Of a stretch of 64,000 nucleotides of DNA, positions 1 to 13,430 are shown piece after piece. The stretch lies in the NCBI GenBank assembly GCA_949318235.1, contig OX439129.1:36691027-36755026 (forward strand). Reading direction: 5' to 3'. Position 1 is the first letter of the stretch, and each line of letters starts with the position of its first letter. The notes beneath the pieces are model-generated. The model was not told where the DNA came from and searched no databases. It saw nothing but the letters and a program-made list of their open reading frames with translations. Position numbers and translations under genes: made by a program. The stretch is from Ecdyonurus torrentis (lineage: Eukaryota; Arthropoda; Insecta; Ephemeroptera; Heptageniidae).

Positions 1-693
1 ATTTTTCATCTTAGGACAAAATTGCTTGTTAATATGAATTTAATAACCACTTATTATAGCAAGTTTAATTACATTAAAACTGCAGTATATACAACATTAA
101 AATTTAATTTACTTTTTTATACCTTGTGACTGTTAAATTTGATAGTGATTTGTTATGACAATGATTTTTTAATTGCTCGGTTATTTAAGTCATGTCGTTG
201 TATACTATACGACATGTAATTGAAAAAAATAACCAAAAAGTGATTACAAAGTCAAATTTGCTTGTTAAAGTTCTCGTTGTAAGAGAAGGAATGTTTACCG
301 AAAAGATGATTGCAATTTAATTATTTAATGTGGTTGCATGCAGCAGAGTTTTATAATGCATGTTGTTTATATATTTTAGCCGAGAAATGTAAAACTATTA
401 TTACACGGATTTAATTGTTTGTACAGAACATTGAGATTCATCATAGTATATATATTTATATAATGTTTCCTGCTCAAGAATTTATTACGCGATAGTAATA
501 AATTTTATAAATTAGAAACCTATGTAAAAAAAGAAGAACAAAAAAAAAAAAGCCAGTTAAAGATTAATCAAAACCATAACTCTGTATCTTGCCTTATGGT
601 TTCCCATCAAACAATTATAATTGAGTGTACTCTCTTTTTATAAATTTTTACACTTTAGATTTTTAAGTATTAAATGCATATATTATACAAGCT

Positions 694-797
694 AGAATAG
701 TTGGTCCTTAGTCCTAATTTACTATATAAATTGGAGAATCTTCGCGTTTTATTAATTTTTAATTCAACGAGCTCTAATCTCTACCAACTATTTTTTT
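694..797 (-). repeat. Dispersed repeat copy (TAGTTGGTAGAGATTAGAG family)
   Basis: Read on the minus strand this begins AATAGTTGGTAGAGATTAGA and continues through GCTCGTTGAATT, a TTAATAAAACG block and an AGATTCTCCAATTTA block. The same order of blocks occurs on the plus strand near 49,133-49,240, on the minus strand near 54,070-54,126, and more diverged in both arms of the foldback at 29,802-30,413. It is therefore one arm of a dispersed foldback element. No coding capacity. Confidence 0.6.
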
Positions 798-2262
798 TTA
801 TCTTAGTAAAACCAACCGCGATGTTTTTTTTCTTAGTTTCTTATACAAAATAAATGCATTAACTATAATTATGTATTAAATTTTAAGCAAAAAGAAATCT
901 AACTTAAATTAAAATTTGAGTGAATAAATTAAGTAATATATATAAAAACTTACTCACAAAATTATAAGAAATAATTTGTTTCAACACTTATATCAATATA
1001 AATTGTGACTGACTGTATATAGTGACAGAACTTTAAAACAATTTTGGGTTAAACTGAGAGGTTGTATACATAATTTTGCCCAATAAAAGCCGCTAATTAT
1101 TATAATACATTTTTACATAGTAGAGAGAAAATGTATTTCTCTCTATGTGTTTGATGTGTAATTTTAGAGATCTTGGGAATAAAAAATAAATAAATAAAAA
1201 CTATTATTAAAACCATGTTTTCAAACATTGAAGAGAATTTTCGTTATTATAAACACATAATATATGACCTAATTCACAAAAGTTGATAATCAATCTAAAT
1301 GTAATTTATATACATTGTCTGAAATATAAAATGTTCAAGTAGCACATAAAGGTATAATTTTTTCGCTATTGATAATAGTCTTCCATAATGTAATATAATA
1401 CTATCGCAGCTTATTTTATAGTATAAATATACCGCAAGCTATTGATAACAGAAAGCGAGAGATAATCTAAATAGTTCAGAGTGTATTATATTTGTGAGTG
1501 CTGTGATAAAATTATAATACGTCAATACTTTTATCCATTATCCATTACAGTAACAAATTATAATGTAATATATTATAGGTATTATACCAATGATACTGAA
1601 TATTTGGTTATTTTAAATTATTATATAAAATCCAATAATTCAAATATAAATAAGTTTTAAATTTTAATTTTTTAAGTATAGCAAAGATGTTTTTTTGTTT
1701 TTGTTTAGAAACATATTAAAACGGATCAATAAAATTAACTGTTAAAAAAGTCAACAAGGAAATAGATGGCCCACACACATAGTTCACATTTTATTATTAT
1801 TATTATTATTACAATTCCTATTGTATGCGAATATAAAATAGATACAAAATACCTCTATGTATCATTCATTACTTTTGTTAGTATTGTATGATTATACTTT
1901 TTTATAGTTGAGCGCAGTTTTCTTTATTCTTAAAATACTTTATTAATATAAGCAAGTCAATAAGAATTTAACAAAGGCGACAAAGGCACGCGTTCTCATA
2001 TTTATTCTCTTGTTGTTGTATAACATAAATATAAGTAAAATTATAAAGCCGTATAATATAGGCAGCAGAATTTTAGTTTGCATTATCGCCAACAGATATA
2101 CGATACGCCCATTTCAAATAGCAGTTTTTGGTTAAATAAACGATTATTTACGATGTCAAACATTCATAAAATTTCGCAGGTATAGAATTTGATTCAAAAT
2201 ATAAAATAGGAGCAGGTTATAATTTTACGATTAATAATCTGATTTAATTTACAAAACATTTT

Positions 2263-2316
<54 letters not shown>

Positions 2317-3278
2317 TCTTACACAGATTCATCAACATGTATAATTATCATTACTTCCTATTGGATTACATAGGAATTGAATTTAGGTTAAAATTACTTC
2401 ATAACACAATTTACGATTTATTCTTAATATTCTTATCATTATTTTTATGTGAAACTTTTATTGGAGAACTGATAGGCATGCTCTTACAATTTTAAAATTA
2501 ATAAAAGCCAAAAAAAATTTAGTCGTTTATTTTTTAAATTATTCATCTACGAATAGTATAGCCTAACTTTCAAATTTAAGTATAAAATATAAATAAATAG
2601 TCTGTATGTAGTTATATTTTATTCCACCGAAATTTTTAATGATATAATTCGAACCGACCCATGAACTCACTGCATTCAACTTTTATATAATAAGAATCAA
2701 TCATATTTTATTATTTGTGCACTATGCAAGAACAATAAATTCATTATAATAAAATGTGTAAAGAGCAAGGTCTTTGGTTCAACCTCCTGCTGAACTACCG
2801 CATACGTGTTATTATATATTTGTTTTGTATACACGAAGCTAGAGTAGTAATAAAAGTAATAATACCTATACGATATACGTACGATTGAATAAAAACCAAT
2901 GTCAGTACTCAGTACGTATGATTATACCCAAGGAAGAAACACGATCTTCATTTTTTCTTTTCGGCCTTGCTATAGATCTAAATTAAATTTTAATGACAAT
3001 CTTTAACTTTTCGATAAAAACGCATACTAGTATAATAATATACTAATGATTATTGTATATAGAATAATGATAAAAATTATAAGTATTATTATTATTTTTC
3101 GTCTTTGCAATAATAAATTTAATTTGTGTATAAAATGATAATTCAAAAAATTCAAAATATATTTATTCATTTCTTTCATCTTATATATAGAATCAAAATA
3201 CACAAAAAGTATGTGTATAGGTTATAGTACATTACAATTAGAAATGATAGTCAATAATGCAATTAACATATAACTCAC

Positions 3279-3377
3279 AACATAACATAACATAACATAA
3301 CATAACATAACATAACATAACATAACATAACATAACATAACATAACATAACATAACATAACATAACATAACATAACA
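3279..3377. repeat. (CATAA)n pentanucleotide satellite
   Basis: About twenty uninterrupted copies of the pentamer CATAA, ending in a slightly degenerate CATATAACATAACAT tail. It is a simple tandem array. Its minus-strand translation is a repeated Cys-Tyr-Val-Met-Leu string and is not a gene. Confidence 0.95.
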
Positions 3378-6300
3378 TATAACATAACATTGTTATAACA
3401 TATATTATATGTAAATAATAATAATAATAAATCACAAATAATGATAACAAATATCAGAATTGGTGCTGTAAAAATTCAACCACTGAATAATATTGTTTAT
3501 TGAGTAACTATATGTATACACTTATATAAGCACTTTTATTATTATTATAATTTTTTCTTCAATGAATTGGGTCGTTTTGTTTTCTTAATTCCATGCATGG
3601 GCAGACTGTTATAACATATTTCAAACAACCACAAAAAGGACCCCTATTTGTGCATTTCAGTTATTTTAGAGATATTTTGAATTTTCATTTTGCCATTTCT
3701 TGTGTTGTGATTATGTGTTTAATTTCATGGTTATTAAAGAATTAGATAGATGCAACAAATTGCTTTTGACATTGAATTCAGATGACGTGTGCAACACTTT
3801 ATAAAAATGCCTTTTACGCAGACAGAACAACAAAATTATTATTTTTAAATGACTTAACGAAAAATATAAAAGATAAAAATCAAATTCCCCAGCTTTAAAA
3901 AAAAAATAATAATAATAAAAAAACTGCGCATTTATTTTCTACTCAATAAATCATACGAGTCAATATAATATTGTAAATGAAATGTTAGTTCACATTAATA
4001 GATAAATAAAACTAGATTATGAAAAAAAAAAATAATAATAATAATAATTCGTTATAAAAGTTTAAAATACAATATATAATTTAGCATATAATGACCAAAA
4101 TGATAATGATTAAAATTTTATGAAACATTTATTTTATAGATGTCCTCAGAAATTTACAGAGTAAAATTTAGAGTCGCAAAATTTTTAAAGTTTGCAAAAT
4201 TGATTATCAATCGAATTATTTTCTTTAAAATATATATAATATAAGATATTACGAACAAAATAAATCCTTGGTTGTTATGAGAAAAAAAATCAATAAAAAA
4301 CACATAATTTTCATTAAAATAATAATATTAATAGCAGTATTCAATAATAGTACACAGTACAATAATAATAATATTGCATTTTTTTCCTTGCCATATTCAA
4401 CTATAGAATGCTATTATTACTTTTTCTTTTTTTTTTACTAAAAGCCAAAGATCCATATTTTACGTGATTTAAGTATTAGCTATATAAAATGAAAAACATG
4501 TACTATATAACTTGGATAAAACACAAAGAGAAATAATTATTTTTCGATTCATAAAAATTGCGCTATAAAACACGTTGAAATTAAATTTACTGCAAGTGCT
4601 GTACATTGCAAGGAAGGATAAAATTATATAGACCGGAGGAAATTTCTTGTATAAATGATACTCCATCAAGGGAGGGTTAATTAGGAAGACTTTTTTAAGG
4701 GAGGGTTTCACAGTTATTTGGTCATAAATAATTAATGCAATAACATGTAATTACTAACCGACAGTAGTTTTTATATTTTACGTCATAAATGTTTTATTAT
4801 GATTTTCTATTTTCCTCTTTCTCTATTTTTTTTTCGGTATAGAATGACAAAATATTTATCATATATGACTCATATGATAGAACCATGCATGGTCAAAGCA
4901 ATCAATTATTATTATTATTATTTTTTTTTTGAATCATCAAAAAATATAAAATTATACTTTTATTATTTATGTTTTCGATAACATTCGAGAGCTTTCTTTT
5001 TATTTAAGCTTTCATTTATTATTATGATAGACCTATCGATCATAATGATTATTATTTTAATTTCTTTCAATTTATGCGATTAAGTAATTAGTGCTTGAAT
5101 TTTCAATTAATTAAATTTCTTACTTTTACTAATTAACAATAATTTTAATGAGTTAGGTTGAATTTCTTAAGATAAACGATATAAATAAATCGTGTCTATT
5201 TATTTTGTTATTTCATGGATGTTAATAAGATGCAAGCCTACAATAAATTGATTACATTTATGCGCAGATCCAGTGCCACGCATGCACCAGATTCCCTTTT
5301 ACATTGCGTGTTTAAAGGACACTCCGGAATCATAAAACAATTATCTTGCACCTCATTCCATTTGTTTCCCCAATATCAAAAAGTAAAATAGACACATATA
5401 TTATATTTGAAAATGTAGTGTTGCTATAAATATATCGTTATAAATGTATCGTGTTTCGTGAATTTCATGCAACACGTTATTTTATTGATTGGACTTTGTA
5501 CATTATTCATTTTTAATTTGTAATATATAATTTTCCTTATGAGTCAAAATAATTTAAAGCTTTTTATTTGACGTATCTTATAACATTACATGAAATACAG
5601 TATGTAAAATAAAAGTACTGAAATTTCACTCTGCAAGATATACATTTTGTTTCTTTCACATCTTTTGGTTATATTCTTTTAAGAATAATTAAGTTATTTA
5701 TAAACCTGGACAAAAAGAAAGAAAAAAATGATTAAATTATGTAAGTGCTAAAAAAATACTTAATAAAAAGGGGAGATTGGATGTCTTGCCTATATACATT
5801 ATACTCATGAAACATTGTGGAAGAATGGAGCTTATCGGTTTAGCGCGCGGGATGACGCGGGGAAAGCTAAGGGTCCCCTAATTTAACATTACGCTTAAGG
5901 GGAAAAGCAGGCTTTTTGCGATTTTTTAAAAAACTACTCCACCGATTCTGTAGAAATTTAAATGAGAAATACTAGACATACTTTTATGTGTTTTAAGCCA
6001 TAGTAATTTTTTAAGAATTTTTTAAAACGATAACCTTCATTTGTTTTATAAATAGGTTCATTCATTTGGAATAAAATCACTCACAAGTAAGGGACAACTA
6101 ATTTATGGTAATATCATAATAATAATATGACGCAAGGTTTTTACTACCCTGGCTAAGAACCACTGATAATATGGTTTTCGAACGAAATTTGTCAGCTAGG
6201 ATGTATTGCTCACATTTCAGCATATCGCATTATATGTCATCAATATAAAATAATAAAAAATTCTATATATGTGCAGCTTCTAAAGGTTTCCTTTTCATTA

Positions 6301-6558
6301 ATTAATTTATCATATTATATATTATTTACTTATTTTAGAACGAAGAAGGGTGCGGAAGCAAAAATATAGCTTCTCATTATATTATACACTATGCAACTTT
6401 TTAATATAAGAAAAAAATGCAATGTTACATTCACCATTACTCAAGGTGGAAAGTCATGGAAAGTCATATCATAACGCATAGAAATTTCCAAAACATAATT
6501 AATAATAATAATAACAAAATCTATCCGACTTTTAATTGAGTGCGGTTATTAAATGCAG

Positions 6559-6659
6559 AAAGCTCTAGCTAGATCGACGGGTCGAGGTCGCCAGGTGACT
6601 CGGAGGGATGTCCAAGCTGCAGTTCTCTTGATGACCCTGAAGTTAAACGTTGCACCAAG
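6559..6659. other. GC-richer islet, possible orphan exon
   Basis: A 101-base stretch clearly richer in GC than its surroundings. On the plus strand it is bounded by TTAAATGCAG and CCAAG|GTAAAC, and only one frame is open (33 codons, including GRQVTRRDVQAAVLLMTLKL). On the minus strand an acceptor TTTAACTTCAG is followed by an open frame ending at a stop after ATSTRRSS. I recognise neither peptide, no partner exons are visible nearby, and orientation is undecided. It could be an exon of an unseen gene or a decayed repeat. Confidence 0.2.
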
Positions 6660-7703
6660 GTAAACAGCATCAGCAGTTAAATGCACTCAATATACCACAT
6701 TCATTGTAAAGATCGCTGACCGCATAATTTGAACGCAAAACCACTTTAAAATTAATAATAATAGAAGTTTTTATTTCCGTGCTTTTTCTTATATTTGAAT
6801 ATGCATCTGTCATTGAAAATTTTATTCTTTGCCTGTACTCTTAGAAAGGCAATAGAGTAAAATTTGTTATGACAGTGTGCGATTTATATATATTATATAA
6901 ATATACAGAATATATATTTTCATAGAGAATTCTCTATTTCATTGAAATTAAAGCATATTTTGTTACTTCCTTATTATTTTCGTGTATAAACAGTTATTAT
7001 TTAACCAATAAAATTCAACGGCATATAGTTATTGAATGATATCTTTATTAATAAATTTCGCGAAAAAACACATTTTTCGATGCTTATCAATGTTATTTTC
7101 TGCTCACACATTTTCTGCTCGTCAAAGCGCAAGCTTAAATTAATGAAATAAAATTATACGCAATTACATGTCACAAGTGATTGCTTATTTAATATTATTA
7201 CTGTTTGGATGTATTCTATAGTTGATCTGTACGTTTGTGTACCACCAATGATGTATTGGACAAGTAACAATGTCCGTTTTTGGATAACAATAAATCAAAT
7301 CAAAGGGTAAACACGTTTCTATAAGGTATATATAGTAAAAAATGATTCAAAAAAAATTATGTACTTACTACAGCATGATATAATTTACAGCGATTCGAGT
7401 ATCGACGATCGCTTTCTTTTAAGACATTAATTTCTTTATTGTCTATTGGTAAATTGTTAACTATACGCCTTGCTTACAGAAAGCGATTAAATGCTTTAAT
7501 TGATAGTTCATTTTAAAATAAATTGTTTTCTTATGCTTAACGTATTAGAATCAGTACAAAAAACAACAAATTATTTTTATTGCTAAATATGATACATGTG
7601 TTGAGAGTAATATTTTACTTCTTCTGATAGTTCTGATGACTTGCGTTTTTTTTTTTTTTTGTCCTTTACTTTAAAATTACATAAATACAATCTTCTGGTA
7701 TAC

Positions 7704-7734
<31 letters not shown>

Positions 7735-10700
7735 ATATATATATAGTTATATTATTATATATACTTATATAAACCATATTAACTTACTCTTAAAACAATA
7801 TAATTATAGCAATAACCCCATGAAAAAAAATTAAGTTAACTGATTTAAAATTTTTTTTATGTAAAAAAAATATATCTTATACATAAAAAATAAAAAACGG
7901 ATTAAAAAAAATGATAAAATTTAAATTATTTGTTTCTATTGTACCTATATACAAACATTAAACATTTCACACCTAAATTACATAAATAAGACACAGTGTA
8001 CGTATATATACGACTACAATCTTTAATTATTAATTTACTTATTTATAATATAATATGCAATATTAATTAGCCACACAGAGACGACTGATATAGTAAATTG
8101 CATAAAACATTAGAGAAAATGCAAAATTATGACACCCTCAAATCCTACCTATATTCCAACAGACACTTCCATAATGTCTGAGTGTACCATGAGAATGACA
8201 GGGACATAGCTTCTTCTTCTTATCTTCTTATTCCTATACTTATACTTACGTAGTATAACCTTGATTACAATAAAAATGCTTGTACAATTTTTTTTATGAA
8301 CGTCATTTTTGTCTCATCATCCCCCTTTTTTATTATCATTATTTATTTCTATATACAGTATACAAAAAGATATACAGATATATAAAAAATATCATGAACT
8401 AAGTATGTATATAATTTTCGTCACAAAAAAAAAGAAAAAAAAAAAAGGAAACTTCAATTGAAGTAGCAGAAATTCCAAATCATGATTATCTTACAAAATT
8501 TTTAATGCTGATTTTAATGTTTATTTCAATAGCAGAGTCAAGTCAAGTACATAATAATAATATTAAGTTTATTATTATAATAAATACGTATATGAAATCT
8601 TTATTCAGCGTCATGCTAAGTTGACTAAAAATGTAAAATAGATTTAGTATACGTACTTTACCTAGCAATTTCAAACTTACGTTTATTTTTGCTGACCAGA
8701 ACTTATTAATTCAAGTCTTATTGTAGATGTGCTTACATAAGATTTAAATTTGAATCATAATTGTATTACTATATAATACTGCATATATTATGCAGTATTC
8801 CATAATCATGGTTACCTTGCAATGAGTACAACTTCTTTGGTATATTATGAAATCTTACAATTTAAACGTATAACTCTGATAATATTATTGCGGGCTTTCT
8901 CTTTTTTTAACGTTTTAATAAGATATTTTAAAGTCTAATGCAGTTCATATTTATGTAATCTTGTTTTATATGTGCACGAAAGCGCGCCTTCCTGTTAGTA
9001 CGTAAACAATATCTTTGATAATATTTTTAATGCTACATTTTATTTTCTTTTTTTTACAGGATTTTCAATTTTTTTTTTAAATTAAAATACTTTCGTTTAT
9101 AATAAACTAATTTGATCTAGAAGTTGTAATGCAATAAAAAATATTTTGCTATTATTTTAAGTTCCTCTTACATATAACAAGAAATTATCACAAACTTAAT
9201 GAAACTGATATTAAAAAAAAAAAAAAAAAAAAAAAACAACTTATTATAAAGAGTTTTATTATACAACTCTCTTTTTTACTAAGAATTTGGGATCAATATA
9301 AATAAAAATAATTTTCGATTGTGGATGAAACTTTTGTTTTATTTTTAAAGAAGCATGAATTTGGCAGTTGGAATTGTACAGTTAAAAATTTACATTGACA
9401 AATTACATTACCTCCAATGTATTTATTAACATTTTCAATTTTATTATTATTTAAGAGTAGATTATATTTAAATTTTGTTTAATTTAATACTAGATATCTT
9501 AAATGTATAGAGAAGTTTGAAGAGGCAGATTTTTTTTTTTTTTTTTTTTTTTTTCGTATGGCTAAATGCGGCGGTTGCGGGAATTATTAATGAAAGAATA
9601 ATAATTAAAAACAAATAAAATAACAACATCATATTATAAATCTCAATAAATTTGAGAATAATACAACAAAAACAACCATGAAACAAAATCACAGATCTTT
9701 TCAAAAATTTTGTCATAAAAAACAATCAAAACATATTTTTTTCTTTAAAAAAAAAAAAAAAAAAAAGTGCATTTTATAAAAGATAAATCATTTTAAAAAC
9801 AAGATGGCATAATAATTTTTTTAATTGAATTATATAGCATTTAAAAGCATTTTTTTCCCTTAATGAATACATTCTATGATAGATTAGGCATAATTATTAT
9901 TATTATACGTCATTATTGTTATAATTGTTTAATTTTATTTACTTACATTTTTGTATGCATAGCATACATTACATTTTAACATATCTTATACACTTTGTAT
10001 TATTATTTATTTTATAATTATTAGGGAACAGAGTCAAAGCAGTAACTCTTTACATCCGCTTTTGCTTTACATAAAAATTATCTAGCTGACTACAAAAAGG
10101 GTACATCAACAAAAATAATCACACTCGATCCATGTATATATATTTTTTTTTCTTCCTGCTACAATTTTAAGTCTAATCTTATAATTTTTTTTTTGTATGA
10201 ATAACTTTTAATCAACTTTAATAAAATATAAAATTGTTATTACATTTTTACAATGTATTTTTGTCATTTGTGTTTTCCATGACAAAAATGTAATAACATC
10301 GAGACTGATGTTTTCTAGTGTGTTCCTGTAAATTCTATGCATTATAATTTCTTTAATTATTAAGCCACCACATCATTATTATACGGGAAAAAAATCATAA
10401 TATATTATGTTTATTAGATTTTTTTTTTTTTTTTTTAGTACATTATATAATATCAATTTTAATTAGTTAACCATTATATAATCATACGGCACTGGTTTCA
10501 AATTTAGATTTCTGCATGAAAGTTTTTTTATTTTATTCAATATATTAACTGAAAAACAATAAAGAAAAATTGTTTACGTAAATCTTTAAAAATATGAAAA
10601 GTTTGCTGTTACTTGAAAATTAATATAGTATTTACACCATTTTATTATATTTCAAATTCCACAAAAAAAAATATAAAAGATATAGAAAATTATATATCTA

Positions 10701-10947
10701 TCTATCGCATTCAAAAAAAGAATTATTAAAACAAAATTACTTTATAATAATATATTTTCATGCAATTCGAAGCTTTTTTTTTGTTTTCTTCTTCTTTTAT
10801 TTAAATATATTTTAAGTATCGTAAATATATATTCACTAAAAACCAAGCCCAGTTGGTGGTGACATGACGTCACTCTCACGTGATTTTTACACGGTGCTAA
10901 TTTAATGTACACACTCTTATATAGCGAGTTATAAGCGGGCACTGCCT

Positions 10948-10989
<42 letters not shown>

Positions 10990-11903
10990 TAAACTTACAG
11001 AGGGGAAGTCACTGGGTTTTTATTCTTTATTTTTTTTTTCCTTTAAAACATCACAGTCTTACTAAGTATTTACATAATTTTCATAGCACTTCTGACAAAA
11101 AATTTGTTCTCCGTGGAATGATTTACACTCTTAACCTCTTTACTATTTTTTATTTCACTAACCTCCCCTCTACTTTGTTCCTTAACAAAACTACCACCAA
11201 ACAAAAAAGTAAGCAATACAAAATATTATGATGTATCAATTATTTATTGCAAATCAAAGAACAAAATTCGCAATTGAAACAAAGCAGAATACGAAAATAC
11301 TGATAATTAATTACGATATTATCCTTATTATATAATTATGCTCTTTATTACATTGTGAACAAAGAATAAAAATTTCATTGATTGTTTTATATTATTAAGA
11401 GAGGAATTAAAGAGGGAGGAGGGGAGTTTTTGTTTTTTTTCTTTTTACATATCAATGAGCGGTGGCTAAAATTGATTTTCATTTTGCAGTGCAATATAAT
11501 ACTATATTTAAAAAGCATCTAGTACATTATTTCTTTCTATTGTGTATTAATTACACTACACGAGAAAAACAACTTGATTTTAGAATATAGCACGCTGATT
11601 TTTTTTTAATGTTTTCAAATCATTTATATATATTTCATATAAATTAAGTTAATTTTAATAATAAATGAAACTGTTTTGTTTATATAATATTATATATTAT
11701 ATATTTATAATCATTTTTAAGAGTATAATATTTATTTTTCGTTGGGTAGTAAGATTATAACTAAAAAAAATTATAACTTTTTTTTGTGCATCAAAATAGA
11801 AATGACAAGTTTTATTAAGTACTTTGAATTTTACTATTTAAATTTTTATTATTTATGATTATTAAAAGTTGTACCATAATATATTATAACAAGATTACTT
11901 AGT

Positions 11904-11905
<2 letters not shown>

Positions 11906-11971
<66 letters not shown>
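11906..11971. repeat. (AT)n microsatellite
   Basis: About 33 uninterrupted AT dinucleotides in intergenic sequence. Similar tracts lie at about 16,169-16,236 and 22,475-22,558 inside the elongase intron. Confidence 0.95.
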
Positions 11972-11976
<5 letters not shown>

Positions 11977-13430
11977 TAAATAAATTAAATGGTTTCTTTT
12001 TTAGAAAACTATGTTTTGTTTTACAATATACACATTAATAGTATTAATGTCAACTGACCTAGAAATTGTTAGTAAATTTGACAACATCTTTTATATCAAA
12101 GAAGTTACTGTACAAGATGCTAAAGCTGGACAGTACTTATATTATTAATAATATTATGAACAACTTACATGATAAAATCATTCATTTTTTTCATTCATTC
12201 ATAGAACACACAATACATACATGAATGTGGATTTTACATTTATACGATTATTATTATAATTATTATATAATAATTAAGGTTATGATGAGATTAATCCTAA
12301 ACTGCCTGAGCTCAACCAAAATATATGAATTTCGCGCTGAATATTTATTATTATTAAAATTAATAGTGATTTGATGCATCCTGTCCAAAACAGAAAAGGG
12401 GGAAAATAGCACCATAAATGCAATACATAACGGAAATTTAAGAAAGAAAAAATTAAATATTATTTTATTATAGATTATTGAAAATGAGAAGTATTATTTT
12501 AAAAATGCAAATATATTATACTACAGTTTAAAAACAAAAATGCCCTATCGTAACGTGTTTTACACGATATATATTATATATATTATATTTTTTTTCTCTT
12601 GTGCGATACAAATATATGACTTTGCGACAAACGATTTTGGCTATAGGCATAATTAAAATAATACAACTTTAAAAAAATCAAAAAACCGTACTCAAAAGCG
12701 TATAAGAAAACGTAATACCGATTTTTTTTTTTATATAATCGGCCAAGTGACTTTTGTACCATGTGAGTTATGAGAAACTTACTTCTGTTGGAGTAGAGAA
12801 AGCTATTTCGTGTTGATTAACGAAACAATAGTTTTCCCTTTTCATTTTCTTTAATTACAAAGCGAATACCTTTCTTTTTAATTGTCATTTTTTTTTAAAT
12901 AAAACACATTTAATGTTTGTTTTTTAAGAAAATTAAAACATAGCATAAATTACTTGGATGAAAATATTTCTTTGCGCGAAACTTAAAAGACTCGGCTTAC
13001 CTTCACCAACTGAAGTGGTGTATTTTTTTTGTTATTATCTATTATTATCATATTTTTAATACATAAAACCATACACATAATATATTTTATGTATAATTTA
13101 GTAAGTTGTGCTTTAATGCATAACCTATAAATCTTTTAGATTGTTTTTCTTTATGACAATAATTGTTTGAAAGAGAGCGCGAATATGAGCTAGCTTTAGC
13201 AGATCACACCTTAAAACGATGGCAATAATAAACCATTTTAATAACAATTTTATTTTAAATAATCGTACTATCGTTATATGATAAAAACAAATTTGGATTG
13301 AACGAGAGGAGCAAGAGTCAAGTGAGCTTTTTGAAATTCAAGAAAAACTTGTTTTATGGACAATTATAATAAAAAAGGGGGTGGGGGAACTTAATCTCTA
13401 AAACAATTTGGATAAAATTAAAAATAAATA

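Larger units (their letters stand above)
1..13430. other. AT-rich intergenic region, no confident gene
   Basis: About 13 kb of very AT-rich sequence downstream of the elongase gene. No open frame here resembles a known protein, and the longest ones are low-complexity. It holds homopolymer runs, including a poly(A) run of over 40 bases at 2267-2310 and others near 7707-7731, 9213-9235 and 10949-10987. There is a pentamer satellite near 3280, one dispersed-repeat copy near 694-797 and one small GC-richer islet near 6559-6659, listed separately. An AATAAA on the minus strand near 13248-13253, about 180 bases past the elongase stop, may be that gene's polyadenylation signal. Confidence 0.7.

Noticed and set aside
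3238..3450. Open frame across the pentamer array
   Set aside because: It is the translation of (CATAA)n and has no protein-like composition.
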